From: Microbulbifer sp. MI-G
Lineage (GTDB): Bacteria; Pseudomonadota; Gammaproteobacteria; Pseudomonadales; Cellvibrionaceae
Reading direction: 5' to 3'
NCBI RefSeq assembly: GCF_030440425.1
Contig: NZ_CP098023.1
Coordinates: 4,054,001-4,118,000, forward strand
Length of the DNA stretch: 64,000 bases
Shown here: positions 25,907 to 37,600 of the stretch, in pieces
Position numbering within the stretch: position 1 is the stretch's first letter
How the letters are laid out: each line of letters starts with the position of its first letter
Position numbers and translations under genes: made by a program
The notes under the pieces: generated by a model
Database searches by the model: none
Told to the model about the DNA's origin: nothing
The model's input: the letters and a program-made list of their open reading frames with translations, nothing else

Positions 25907-26986
25907 ATGACGATTCAAACCGATGTATTGATTGTGGGTGGTGGCTTTGCCGGGGTCTCTGTGGCCCAGGCTTTGGAGAAACAGGGCATTCACACCACCC
26001 TGGTGGACCAAAAAGAGTACTTTGAGGTGACGTTCGCTACCCTCAGGAATCTGGCTGATCCCGGTGCAACCGGTAACCGGGCCCGCAAGCATTACAAGGA
26101 TTTCCTGAAAGGGCGTTTTATTCAAAGCCGCGTTCAAACCCTCGGCCCTCAGCGTGCGGTATTGTCCGATGGCGCAGAGATCCGGTTCAAGCACGGCATT
26201 ATAGCCTCGGGCACCCGCTATCCCGGTTTGCCGATTGCCAAAACAGACGAGTCCATGGGTTTTCAGGCGCGCAATAATGAATTGATGACAGCCCATACCC
26301 GGCTTAAAAAAGCGCGAAAAGTGATGATCATTGGCGGTGGCGTTGTGGGTGTCGAGTTGGCCGGGGAAATTGCCCATGCGCACCCTCATATCCAACTCAT
26401 CCTGGCGCACAACAGCGATGTGTTGCTGAATGGCTTCAAACAAAAGGCACAAGCCAGGGCACAACAGCAATTAAAAAGCCTGGGGGTTGAGATTGAATTC
26501 AATCGCCGGTACCAGAAGCAGGATGACCGGTACATTGACCAGAATACAGGCCATATCAGTGATGCCGACCTGGTGTATGAAGCAACCGGCGTATTGCCCA
26601 ATAATGATTTCCTTAAAGCGGAACTTGCCCAAATCCTGAATGCAAAAGGCTTTGTAAAAATCGATAAACAGCTACAGGTTGAGGGCATCAGTCATTTATA
26701 TGCGCTGGGCGATATTGCCGAGGTCGGCGAGGCCAGGCTGGGCTATCTTGCCGTAGAGCAGGGTAAACACCTTGCCAGGGTGATCGCCAACAAGCTCGAA
26801 GGCAAGGCTGTAAAAGCCTATAAGCGCAATCCGCTTATGGCGCTGATTCCCGTGGGCCAAAAGCAGGGAGTGGTGCAATTTCCCTTTGCTGTGACTACTG
26901 CGGGATTTTTAGTGGGGTTAAAGCAGAAAGACCTGTTTATCAATAAGATCTACAAGGGGTTTGGGACAACACCCAATGCCAGCTAG
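25907..26986 (+). CDS. FAD-dependent NAD(P)H oxidoreductase (NDH-2/FSP1-like)
   Basis: A 359-residue two-dinucleotide-binding flavoprotein. The FAD motif is IVGGGFAGVSVAQAL (Gly11-13, Gly16) and the NAD(P) motif is MIIGGGVVGVELAGEI. The second FAD-contact block LYALGDIAEVGE is near residue 270. It lacks the CxxC of disulfide reductases, so a type II NADH dehydrogenase or FSP1-like quinone reductase is the best guess. The divergent LysR gene and palindrome suggest inducible expression, for example by a quinone or oxidant. The start ATG is preceded by AGGTGCAGTGAA. Confidence 0.85.
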   Translation: MTIQTDVLIVGGGFAGVSVAQALEKQGIHTTLVDQKEYFEVTFATLRNLADPGATGNRARKHYKDFLKGRFIQSRVQTLGPQRAVLSDGAEIRFKHGIIASGTRYPGLPIAKTDESMGFQARNNELMTAHTRLKKARKVMIIGGGVVGVELAGEIAHAHPHIQLILAHNSDVLLNGFKQKAQARAQQQLKSLGVEIEFNRRYQKQDDRYIDQNTGHISDADLVYEATGVLPNNDFLKAELAQILNAKGFVKIDKQLQVEGISHLYALGDIAEVGEARLGYLAVEQGKHLARVIANKLEGKAVKAYKRNPLMALIPVGQKQGVVQFPFAVTTAGFLVGLKQKDLFINKIYKGFGTTPNAS

Positions 26987-27906
26987 CCCCTGGCGGCTAC
27001 TGAGAACCCGCCAGCAACCCAGCCAAATGCACCCTTATGCCGTTCGTTATCAAGGCGTCCCTGCAACCTGGCCAGCAGCAGTACTGCCAATTGCCCCATT
27101 AAATGCCCCCCTGTGCCCATACTTGGCGCGGCCATAGCGGGCGGCGCCGGGCCCGCTGGTTACAGTGTTCAGCACACGAAATAATTGCTATCTGGCGTAT
27201 TTGAGAGATCAGCGCTCGCCAGGGATAAAGCCCAGGCTTGCATCACAGATAAAAGCGTTGGACTCCAGGGCAGTTTCGGCACCCGAAAAATGGCCATGTT
27301 GTCCAGTGATCTTCTGGCGTAAGCGGCGGTAGTGCGTACCCCTGTAACCAGTACTTTTAAAAAGGGAATGGCAGTTTTCCCGAGCCCCTGGGGTTATAAA
27401 TATAGGCATCCAAATGATCTTATTGGATTGCATTCCGTTTTCTTTCGTGTCAAAGCGGCGTAGAATCCAAAGGTTTCTATCAGTATTTGGGCCGGTTTTT
27501 GCGAGCCAGCAGCGCAAGGGGCCCAAAAAGCCCGGGCAGTTTCCAACCCGGGCATTTTCTCAAAGAGCCTTCCCTACAACAGGAGAACGGTACGTGACCT
27601 AAGCGTAAGTAAAAGGCGCTGACCCAAGGTGCACCAACACCAAAGGGCCAGCTAACCAAATTGATAACTAACCTATCAAAATGGCTCTATGGATCATACG
27701 CTAGAAGCCCGCTCGTCTTCAATAAAGTGGGACATTATCAGGCGCCAGGGGTGGTTGCCCAGGCTCTGGAAGCGTTGCACGCGCCTGTTTTGCTTTACCG
27801 CCTACCGTTCCCGCGCACCTCCCTGTAGTGCCTTCACAGGTTACTTTCCCAGTATTCCCATCATAAAAAAGTCATCCCGGGATTTGCAACCCGGAAGGAA
27901 AGGCTT
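26987..27906. other. Gene-poor stretch before csrA
   Basis: 920 bases holding only short overlapping frames without domains, on either strand. Codon use in them looks random. The last 40 bases form the csrA leader, described separately. Confidence 0.45.
27877..27906 (+). promoter_or_regulatory. csrA leader hairpin with GGA sites
   Basis: CCGGG-ATTTGCAA-CCCGG stem-loop (27877-27894) is followed directly by AAGGAAAGG and the start codon. Three GGA triplets fall in or next to the hairpin and Shine-Dalgarno, as expected for CsrA repressing its own translation. This is an inference from the pattern. Confidence 0.5.
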
Positions 27907-28095
27907 ATGTTGGTTGTAAAACGCCGGCCCGGCGAGAACCTCAGAATCGGAACCAATGTTTCCGTCACCGTATTGAGTATCACCGGTAACCAGGTCAGGG
28001 TGGGCATCGCGGCCCCCAAATCCCTGCCGGTACACCGGGAAGAAGTGTATCTGCGTATCCAGAAGGAACAAATGCAGAACCCGGAAACACGTTGA
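27907..28095 (+). CDS. csrA: CsrA/RsmA-family RNA-binding regulator
   Basis: A 62-residue post-transcriptional regulator that binds GGA motifs in mRNA leaders as a dimer. [15 protein letters not shown] retains Arg6 and Arg7, [12 protein letters not shown] is the central strand, and VHREEVY contains the essential Arg44. Residue 4 is Val rather than the usual Leu, and residue 5 is Lys. It stands alone, not beside alaS as the housekeeping csrA usually does, so it is probably an accessory paralogue. Confidence 0.9.
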   Translation: MLVVKRRPGENLRIGTNVSVTVLSITGNQVRVGIAAPKSLPVHREEVYLRIQKEQMQNPETR

Positions 28096-28284
28096 ACTGC
28101 GGATTTCGGCACCGCTGCTGCCCAAAGTGTGCGGTGGCGGGTATTATTCTGGCCGAGATATACGCTGTGGCGCGGCGCTAATTGCCATTAGACACGCATA
28201 CACTACAGGCATTCTGCCAGGCTCGAAAGTCCCACGCTGGAATGGGATTTTCCCAGCAGCCCGCCTGGGTGGCCAGTGCCCGGG

Positions 28285-28737
28285 TTACGGCCAACCATCA
28301 CCCCTTTCCCAGCCTTCATATCCCGGCGTATCACGGGTATGAAGCCCTTCGATAAAACAAAACCTTGACTCAATGTTCCCTTTATAGCCCCAGGCGCCAT
28401 TGGTAGATATACCTTTCGGGGGGCCATTATGGCCATTATCGCCCTGTAATGTTCCCGAAAAAAATATGCCATCCTTTGTGAAGTGCGGGCATCTTACTCT
28501 CACTGTAAAAGTTGTATTCAGTGCACTTCCCACAATGATCTTCATGCGCCCCTTTTGGCCTGCAAGAGTGCTATCCCATAAAAATACATGCAGGTGGTGC
28601 TCCAGCTTAATGGAACCCGCTGCCAGTTGATAGCCACTGGCTTCAGCCGTTAATATACCGCGCTCCCTGATCCGCTGCCTGAGTACATCCAGGCCAACGT
28701 TATTTTTATCTATCACAACATGCGTATATTCGTCCAT
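28285..28737 (-). CDS. Hypothetical protein
   Basis: A 150-codon frame starting MDEYTHVVIDKNNVGLDV with GGGA upstream. I do not recognise a family. The first 90 residues look protein-like, with alternating hydrophobic strands such as LEHHLHVFLWDS and MKIIVGSALNTTFTVRV. The rest is Gly/Asn-rich. No signal peptide or membrane segment is present. It could be a small soluble accessory protein. Its reality rests on length, ribosome site and composition only. Confidence 0.42.
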   Translation of the reverse strand: MDEYTHVVIDKNNVGLDVLRQRIRERGILTAEASGYQLAAGSIKLEHHLHVFLWDSTLAGQKGRMKIIVGSALNTTFTVRVRCPHFTKDGIFFSGTLQGDNGHNGPPKGISTNGAWGYKGNIESRFCFIEGLHTRDTPGYEGWERGDGWP

Positions 28738-29285
28738 TTTTATTCCCGGTTTTTAAGAGAGAACACCACCAGTAAGCACGGTTGAGCAACTGAAGTTTTT
28801 GGAAACCTTGCTGTGGTTTCTACCGGCTTTGACACCTATTGTCAATTTATGTTGCCCTCCCGACTTACTCGATGCAAAGCCCTCAATCCCTGCCCCATTA
28901 CTCTGGCCAGGACTACACGGTTGTTGCCAGTCAATGCGGGCAGTGCTGCCGGGTGATTGATCATTTTCCGGCCGCTAGAGCCATGGCAATTGAGCAGGCC
29001 ATCGCTTGGATATGACAGGGTGATCCTTCCAAAACCAGATGCTTGAAATGCACTGGTATCCATATTGCCGCGCAACGCCTCACGGGCGATCAGCAGCGGG
29101 TTTTCCCATACTCAAGGATTAATTGAAAACTCACTGGCAGCTTTTATGAATTAAAATCGAATATAGGAGTATTATTTAAGGGCTGTTTTATCATCGTGGA
29201 ATGCATCAACAGCCTTAACCTGCCAACTGGCGGCTCTACCCACACTCCAGTGCTTGCCAGCTTTTCGGATTCTTGCGAAGCCTGT
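28738..29285. other. Gene-free stretch
   Basis: 548 bases; a 77-codon minus-strand frame (28842-29075) lacks a ribosome site and recognisable features. Nothing else was seen. Confidence 0.4.
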
Positions 29286-29807
29286 CTATAGTGCGTGGGA
29301 TAAAGCCGCAACCCGCTTCGTCATGGCATCATCGGCCATCGAGTATCCGCTGCCACTGCGCGCACGCACCGGATAGTGACAGAGCCAGCGCGTGACCGAC
29401 AGCGGGTTGAGTAGCATCACGTCATCTACTTTTTCCAGGGGGCCATCCAGCATCAAGCGCATCCGGTTCAGGCTGCCCTGCACCGAACGATTGGTGTTGG
29501 TATCAAATTGCACCGCCCCCAAAGCCAGTTCTGCGCGGCTCACCTGATTGTCTGGCAGGCCCATATAGGCCAGGGATGCGGTAAAGGCCTCCCTGAACCA
29601 GCGGCCCAAGTTAGCCAATTCCCGTTTCGGAAGCAGTGGCAAGAAGACGGTATAGCGGGTTTCATCATGGCAGAACAACAAGCAATGACGACGGTGAACT
29701 GCATAAATGTGCCCATGCCAGCTACCTAGTGGGCTGGTTTCCGCCAGTGATTCAGTGGAGACTGCCGGGAGTATGGATGCCAGTTTTTTGGTACAATGAA
29801 TAATCAT
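29286..29807 (-). CDS. DUF6933-type protein
   Basis: I start it at ATG 29805-29807 (MIIHCTKKLASILP), where the family N-terminus lies, rather than 13 codons upstream; it is then 173 residues. The block LGSWHGHIYAVHRRHCLLFCHDETRYTVFLPLL resembles what I recall as DUF6933. That family consists of small proteins of unknown role, often found in toxin-antitoxin or accessory settings. There is no signal peptide. Its surroundings are gene-poor accessory DNA. Confidence 0.72.
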   Translation of the reverse strand: MIIHCTKKLASILPAVSTESLAETSPLGSWHGHIYAVHRRHCLLFCHDETRYTVFLPLLPKRELANLGRWFREAFTASLAYMGLPDNQVSRAELALGAVQFDTNTNRSVQGSLNRMRLMLDGPLEKVDDVMLLNPLSVTRWLCHYPVRARSGSGYSMADDAMTKRVAALSHAL

Positions 29808-29930
29808 TTGTATTGATGTTGAAAGACTTATTGGTTCACAATACAAATAGTTTGACTTATAAAGCCGGCAATCTCCACACCTTTGTTCTGTTGGCTCGTA
29901 TATGAATTGTTCGGCTCAATCTGCGTTCCC

Positions 29931-31025
29931 TCACGCAGTCTCTTTGATCTGTAACTCACTCAGGGCAACGGTATGTGCAATTTTGGCATCGCCATTGATG
30001 TCACAAATTTGCAGGGTAATTTCTGTGTCGCTACCCTGCCAGTCTATAGTAATTTGGCCGAAGTTTCTTTCAGCAAAATAAGCATCATCCTTACGGTGTT
30101 GATTGGGGCTGACTTGTGACCAGGTATTCGTTAAACCACTGGAAGTCAAATCATAGAGTGGATAGGGTACGCCCTCTGTTTGTCTGGACAGCTCCGCCCA
30201 GTGTGTATCACCACTCACAAAGATAATTCCGTTAGCCTGAGTTTTCTTGATTAAACTGAGCATCCTGTTTTTATCCGCCGGATAGTTTGCCCAGGCTTCC
30301 CAGCCGGTAAAATCTGCCAGGAACTGAATGCTGGAGCCAATGATTCTCAGGTCGGCAGGTTGTTTCAACTGCTTTTCAAGCCACTGCCATTGTTGTTCAG
30401 ACATCATACTGCGATTGTCTTCTGCCGGTCTGTAAGGCCCCATGTTTTTTATATGCCTGCCGGCTTCTGCCAGCATGCCCACCTTATGAATTGCAGCTCT
30501 TTCATAGCGAAGATCAAGCAGAATCACCTGCACGCGAGCATCGGCGGGCCCGTAGTAGTAGCTGTGATAAATGCCGTCATCCCGACGCCTGGGGCTGTCC
30601 AGTTCACCCCAGAATGTTAGGAAAAGATCTCTGGATTCCTGCCTCTTTGGGTACTCAATGCCAGCATCGTTCATGCCATAATCATGATCATCCCAGGTAG
30701 CAATAACATTGCACTGGTTACGTATGGCTGCAAAGTTTTTGCCTTGCTGCTCATAAATATTTGCCATAACCTCCATATCTTCCGTGTCTGCATAAATATT
30801 GTCACCCAGAAAAATAAACAATTCCGGGTTCTTTGCTATCACACTGTTCCATATTAATTGGGGTTTGTTTTGATCGCAGCAAGATCCAAATGCAATACGG
30901 CGCAAGGCAGGCGAATCCGTCAGATCCAGAGAAAGGCCAAGATTTGCCAGGGAATTCTGAGCAAGCGAGAGCCCTGCTGCAGAAAACATGCCCTTTAGTA
31001 CAGTTCTGCGATTAATTTTTTTCAT
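29931..31025 (-). CDS. PhoD-like phosphatase with Tat signal
   Basis: A 364-residue metallophosphatase exported by the Tat pathway. The start ATG 31023-31025 follows AAGGG. The N-terminus KKINRRTVLKGMFSAAG is a twin-arginine signal with its cleavage site near NSLA. Metal-site motifs are FGSCCDQN, LGDNIYAD, WDDHDYGMND and SGDTHWAE, matching the PhoD fold. It is shorter than classical PhoD alkaline phosphatases and lacks their N-terminal domain, so the substrate may be a phosphodiester or phospholipid. No neighbouring phosphate genes are present. Confidence 0.88.
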   Translation of the reverse strand: MKKINRRTVLKGMFSAAGLSLAQNSLANLGLSLDLTDSPALRRIAFGSCCDQNKPQLIWNSVIAKNPELFIFLGDNIYADTEDMEVMANIYEQQGKNFAAIRNQCNVIATWDDHDYGMNDAGIEYPKRQESRDLFLTFWGELDSPRRRDDGIYHSYYYGPADARVQVILLDLRYERAAIHKVGMLAEAGRHIKNMGPYRPAEDNRSMMSEQQWQWLEKQLKQPADLRIIGSSIQFLADFTGWEAWANYPADKNRMLSLIKKTQANGIIFVSGDTHWAELSRQTEGVPYPLYDLTSSGLTNTWSQVSPNQHRKDDAYFAERNFGQITIDWQGSDTEITLQICDINGDAKIAHTVALSELQIKETA

Positions 31026-31046
31026 TGCCCTTATCAGATAATCCAA

Positions 31047-31654
31047 TCGGGAGGTTATTCAATATATAAGTTTTGTATTAAAATTTTATGACGCCTGACA
31101 CGGTGATTGCAATTTTACTGCCCCTTGCGTCGCTGCCACACCACTTTGCCCATTTTCCCATTCTCAATACGCTCAAAAGTGGCCTGCAGGATTTCCCTTG
31201 CCGCAGCTTGCCAAAGGTGCCAAAAACATTCATTGGTTGTCGGGAGAATGACAGGGATAGGTACAGCGAGAACAACGGGAGCGACAACCCATCGCTTACC
31301 CGGGCCGCTATGGCGCTGTTTATTCTACTGCTGACGCCACACTACGACCGGCACAAGTCAACTAAAACGCACAGAGAGGGGCTATATTTTGGGAGTGGCT
31401 GGTGCTGTGCCGTCTGCAGGGCAAATATTGAATACCCCACACTGCCGCGTTTTTGTGGCACACTTGCGATCAAAATATTCTGATAATGGGTTGTATACAC
31501 TCATTTTGGTAATGGTGTAAGCATAACTTGAGATGCAGCACCGCATTGCCAATACTTCCATGCCTTGCCGAACAAGGTGTCACGCAGAGAGCATGGCACC
31601 TGCGATCATTCACCCCGGTCACTCTTCACCATCCCTGCTCTCAATTCGCCCGGA
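31047..31654. other. Gene-free stretch downstream of the giant exoprotein
   Basis: About 600 bases. A plus-strand frame of 131 codons (31088-31483) has no recognisable family and no strong ribosome site. No clear terminator for the exoprotein gene was found. Confidence 0.4.
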
Positions 31655-34600
31655 TCAATTTATGGGGGTTAATTCACCAGATTTGAGGCGCATTTCTGGT
31701 GAATTGACAGCATCTACGCCACTACTATAGGGATTTACTGCAGTGAATATTGCCGGATCAATTTGTGTAAAGTCTTCCACCTCATTTTGTACAGCAGATT
31801 TCAATCCCTGGGCAGCCTGTGCACCGGCTATTGACTGGAGTTCGTCACCGGTACTGGTAAAAACAGGAACCTGGCCAATAAAATCCGGTTCATAATAGGT
31901 TATTGAAACAATCTCAACCCGGTTTGTGGCGTCCATACGCAGAGGATTAATGGCACTGCCAATTAAAGCCCATGGCTGAGTCTCAACCCCCAGCTTTACC
32001 ACACCTGCCGTGATATGGGTATCGCCATAGGTTTCAGCCGTCAGGTTTCCAAAACTGGCACTGGCCAGTGTGACAGTGCCGCGCCCTGCATTGATTTCAT
32101 CGATCACAAGATCCCCCTGGGCCAGGATGCTGATATCAATATCTCTCCCCGAAGTAGAAACGCCCAAAGTATTGACTGCTGTCTCAATATCAAGGTCCCC
32201 AGCAACAGTCAAATCCGCCCGGTCAGCCTTGAGGCGCCCTCCGATCGTGTCCAGTGAACTGCTGACAATCCTGATATCTCCTTCGCCATCATAGCCCAGA
32301 TACATGCCGCTCCTGGTAAATACCACACCTGCGCCACTCTGGTTCAAGATACCGGGACCTGTACTTTCAGTGGTGAAATCAAAGCCTAAATCCGTCTCCA
32401 GGGTAAAGTTGTTTGCAGTGTTCTTCAGCAATTCAAAGCCGTCAAATCGTATATTGCCCACTGAATTCCCTGTTGAGAATATTTGCCAGATACCATCAGC
32501 AGGGGTGTACTGGAATGCATCATTTCCACCGCCTCCAAATAGCGCTATTCCCTGGTTGCCTGCGGTATTCACCTGCACGTAATCATCCCCCTGGCCCAGG
32601 GAAATAGTGTCAATAACCGTACCAGAGAGCATGACCGAGTCATTACCCGCTCCCGCATTAATTTCCGTAAGTTGACCACCGCCCAGGGTGAACTGATCAA
32701 TACCGCTACCGGCAAATATCGATTCAACACCACTAAATATCAGGGACCTGCCATCGCTACTGACACGCTGCTGTGAATCATTGATATCCCAGTTAGCATC
32801 AATATCCGCACCGTGTATCACGTCTTTTCCGCTGCCCGAGATTAAGCGACTGAGATCGGCAAAGGCTATACCCCCGATGGTCATCGTATTCAAACTGCTG
32901 AATACATACTCGCTATCAATATCTTGGCCGGTGTAGGTTCCAGTGCCTTCCACCCCTGCAAGGTTTTCAAACAAAACAGAAATATTATTGATCGTGGCTT
33001 CAGCACTGCCGTCGACTAAAGCCCCCCCTTTCATGGTTGAAGTCCAGATAGCACCTTGCGCTGTTACGATATTATTGCCGCCTGCGCCGTCAACGTGATT
33101 CAAACCCGCAAAGCGAATGCCGGCTGCGCTGATATCTCCATTAGTAGCGAGCCCAAAGTGGTCGTCTCCACTGGTTCCCAATAATATACTGTCACGCCCG
33201 ATATTATTGACGCTCTCCAGCCCGTCAATGCGGATTCCGGCGGTTTCAAGGGTATTGTGGCCTGCCAGTTTGAGGATGGCTTGGTCAATCGGGTTTACAA
33301 GGTTTCGTGTTGTCGCACTTTGAATACCAGCAAAAGTAAGCGCGCCCGCGGCAAACGCATTATTGCTGCCGGTCAAAGTCAAACCATCGCTATAGGCAAG
33401 CGCGTTAAGGCTGTCGCTGCCACCCCGGCCCTGCACTGCAGTCAGGCCGGTAAAGGTCATTTGATAGGCTTCCACCCCACCACTGGCGTTCAGGGCAAAG
33501 GCGTCATCGTTCGCGGTGCCCAACAGGTTGGCACTGGTGGCGGTGAGGGTTTCCACATCGGAAAACAGGATACCGCTGTTGCGCGCTTCTTTATTATTGC
33601 CGGTCAGTAACCAGTCGGCAGCACCAATCCCATTCACTGTATCGATACCTCCAGCGGCATCTACGCTGCTGATACTGCTGAAAGCGATATCGTTGGCAAT
33701 CAGGGTATTTAAACCGGTTACTGAAAACGTATCCGCGTTATCCGAACCCGCCAGGCTACTGCCTGTCACCCTGTCGATCTCGCTAAAATGGATAGCACTG
33801 GTTACCACTTCCTGGCTGTTGCCAGTCAGGCTTACCAGATCCAATGCCACCAGGCTGTTACTGCCCAAACCTGCATTGACGTTATTCAACCCGCTAAAGT
33901 CGATATTTGCGGCATTCAGGGAATTTGTGCCGGTGATGGTAAACTGGTCATCCCCACTGCTGCCGGTTAAAAGCGCTGTGGTTGCACTGAAAATACCCTC
34001 GAAAGTCAGCCCACCCGCGGCAAGCGCATTATCTCTGCCAGCTAAAGTCAAACCATCGCTATAGGCAAGCGCGTTAAGGCTGTCGATACCGCCCCGGCCC
34101 TGCACTGCAGACAGGCCGGTAAAGGTCATTTCATAGGTTGCCACCTCACCGCCGGCACCCAGGGTAAAGGTATCGCTGTTGGCAGTACCCAGCAGATTGG
34201 CATTTATAGCAGTCAGGGTTTCCACATCGGAGAACAGGATGCCGCTGTTGCTGGCTTCTTTAGTATTGCCGGTCAGTAACCAGTCGGCGCTATCGGCTCC
34301 GTTGACCGTGTCGATACCGCCAAGGGCATTTACACTGCTGATACCATTAAAGACAATATCATTGGCCATCAGCGCATTCAGGCCAGTGATCTCGAACCTG
34401 TCCGCGTTATCCGAGCCCGCCAGGCTGCTGCCTGTCACCCTGTCGATCTCGCTAAAACGGATAGCACTGGTTACCACTTCCTGGCTGTTGCCAGTCAGGC
34501 TTACCAGATCCAGTGCCACCAGGCTGTCACTGCCCAAACCCGCATTGACGGTATCCACTTCGCTGAAGTTGATGTTTGCGGCATTCAGGGTATTGGTGCC

Positions 34601-37600
34601 AGTGATGGTAAACTGATCATCCCCACTACTGCCGGTTAAAAGCGCTGTGATTGCACTGAAAATACCCTCGAAAGTCAGCCCACCCGCGAGCAACTGGTTA
34701 TCGCTGCCAGTCAATTCCAGGCCATCAATGTAGGCAAGCGCGTTAAGGCTGTCGCTGCCGCCCCGGCCCTGCACTGCAGTCAGGCCGGTAAAGGTCATTT
34801 CATAGGTTGCCACCTCACCGCCGGCACCCAGGGTAAAGGTATCACTGTCGGGAGTACCCAACAGGTTGGCACTGGTGGCGGTAAGGGTTTCCACCTCGGA
34901 GAACAGGATACCGCTGTTGCGCGCTTCTTTATTATTGCCAGTCAGTAACCAGTCGGCAGCACCAATCCCATTCACTGTATCGATACCTCCAGCGGCATCT
35001 ACGCTGCTGATACCATTAAAGGCAATATCATTGGCCATCAGTGCATTTAAACCGGTTACTGAGAAAATATCCGCATCATCCGAGCCCGCCAGGCTGTCGC
35101 CTGTAACACTGTCGATCTCATTAAAACGGATTCCACTGGTTACCACTTCCTGGCTATTGCCAGTCAGGGTTACCAGATCCAGTGCCACCAGGCTGTCACT
35201 GCCCAAACCCGCATTGACGGTATTCAACCCGCTAAAGTCGATATTCGCGGTATTCAGGGCATTTGTGCCGGTGATGGTAAACAGGTCATCCCCACTGCTG
35301 CCGGTTAAAAGCACTGTGGTTGCACTGAAAATACCCTCGAAAGTCAGCCCACCCGCGAGCAACTGGTTATCGCTGCCAGTCAATTCCAGGCCATCAATGT
35401 AGGCAAGCGCGTTAAGGCTGTCGCTGCCGCCCCGGCCCTGCACTGCAGTCAGGCCGGTAAAGGTCATTTCATAGGTTGCCACCTCACCGCCGGCACCCAG
35501 GGTAAAGGTATCGCTGTCGGCAGTACCCAACAGGTTGGCACTGGTGGCGGTAAGGGTTTCCACATCGGAAAACAGGATGCCGCTGTTGCTGGCTTCTTTA
35601 TTATTGCCAGTCAGTAACCAGTCGGCACCACCAATCCCATTCACTGTATCGATACCTCCAGCGGCATCTACGCTGCTGATATTGCTGAAAGCGATATCGT
35701 TGGCCATCAGTGCATTTAAACCGGTTACTGAGAAAATATCCGCATCATCCGAGCCCGCCAGGCTGTTACTGCCCAAACCCGCATTGACGGTACCCACTTC
35801 GCTGAAGTTGATGTTTGCGGCATTCAGGGTATTGGTGCCAGTGATGGTAAACTGGTCATCTCCACTGCTGCCGGTTAAAAGCGCTGTGATTGCACTGAAA
35901 ATACCCTCGAAAGTCAGCCCACCCGCGGCAAGCGCATTATCTCTGCCAGCCAAAGTCAAACCATCGCTATAGGCAAGCGCGTTAAGGCTGTCGCTGCCAC
36001 CCCGGCCCTGCACTGCAGTCAGGCCGGTAAAGGTCATTTGATAGGCTTCCACCCCACCACTGGCGTTCAGGGCAAAGGCGTCATCGTTCGCGGTGCCCAA
36101 CAGGTTGGCACTGGTGGCGGTGAGGGTTTCCACATCGGAAAACAGGATACCGCTGTTGCGCGCTTCTTTATTATTGCCGGTCAGTAACCAGTCGGCAGCA
36201 CCAATCCCATTCACTGTATCGATACCTCCAGCGGCATCTACGCTGCTGATACTGCTGAAAGCGATATCGTTGGCAATCAGGGTATTTAAACCGGTTACTG
36301 AAAACGTATCCGCGTTATCCGAACCCGCCAGGCTACTGCCTGTCACCCTGTCGATCTCGCTAAAATGGATAGCACTGGTTACCACTTCCTGGCTGTTGCC
36401 AGTCAGGCTTACCAGATCCAATGCCACCAGGCTGTTACTGCCCAAACCTGCATTGACGTTATTCAACCCGCTAAAGTCGATATTTGCGGCATTCAGGGAA
36501 TTTGTGCCGGTGATGGTAAACTGGTCATCCTCACTGCTGCCGGTTAAAAGCGCTGTGGTTGCACTGAAAATACCCTCGAAAGTCAGCCCACCCGCGGCAA
36601 GCGCATTATCTCTGCCAGCTAAAGTCAAACCATCGCTATAGGCAAGCGCGTTAAGGCTGTCGATACCGCCCCGGCCCTGCACTGCAGACAGGCCGGTAAA
36701 GGTCATTTCATAGGTTGCCACCTCACCGCCGGCACCCAGGGTAAAGGTATCGCTGTTGGCAGTACCCAGCAGATTGGCATTTATAGCAGTCAGGGTTTCC
36801 ACATCGGAAAACAGGATGCCGCTGTTGCTGGCTTCTTTAGTATTGCCGGTCAGTAACCAGTCGGCGCTATCGGCTCCGTTGACCGTGTCGATACCGCCAA
36901 GGGCATTTACACTGCTGATACCATTAAAGGCAATATCATTGGCCATCAGCGCATTCAGGTCGGTAATCTCGAACCTGTCCGCGTTATCCGAACCCGCCAG
37001 GCTACTGCCTGTAACACTGTCGATCTCGCTAAAACGGATAGCACTGGTTACCACTTCCTGGCTGTTGCCAGTCAGGCTTACCAGATCCAGTGCCACCAGG
37101 CTGTCACTGCCCAAACCCGCATTGACGGTATCCACTTCGCTGAAGTTGATGTTTGCGGCATTCAGGGTATTGGTGCCAGTGATGGTAAACAGGTCATCCC
37201 CACTGCTGCCGGTTAAAAGCGCTGTGGTTGCACTGAAAATACCCTCGAAAGTCAGCCCACCCGCTAGCAACTGGTTATCGCTGCCAGTCAATTCCAGGCC
37301 AGCACTGTAGGCAAGGGCATCAAGACTGTCGCTGCCACCCCGGCCCTGCACTGCAGTCAGGCCGGTAAAGGTCATTTCATAGGTTGTCACCTCACCGCCG
37401 GCACCCAGGGTAAAAGTATCGCTGTCGGCAGTACCCAACAGGTTGGCACTGGTGGCGGTAAGGGTTTCCACCTCGGAGAACAGGATACCGCTGTTGCTGG
37501 CTTCTTTATTATTGCCGGTCAGTAACCAGTCGGCACCACCAATCCCATTCACTGTATCGATACCTCCAGCGGCATCTACGCTGCTGATATTGCTGAAAGC

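Noticed and set aside
31088..31483. 131-codon plus-strand frame downstream of the exoprotein
   Set aside because: It has no family resemblance, no signal peptide or ribosome site, and overlapping alternative frames of equal quality.
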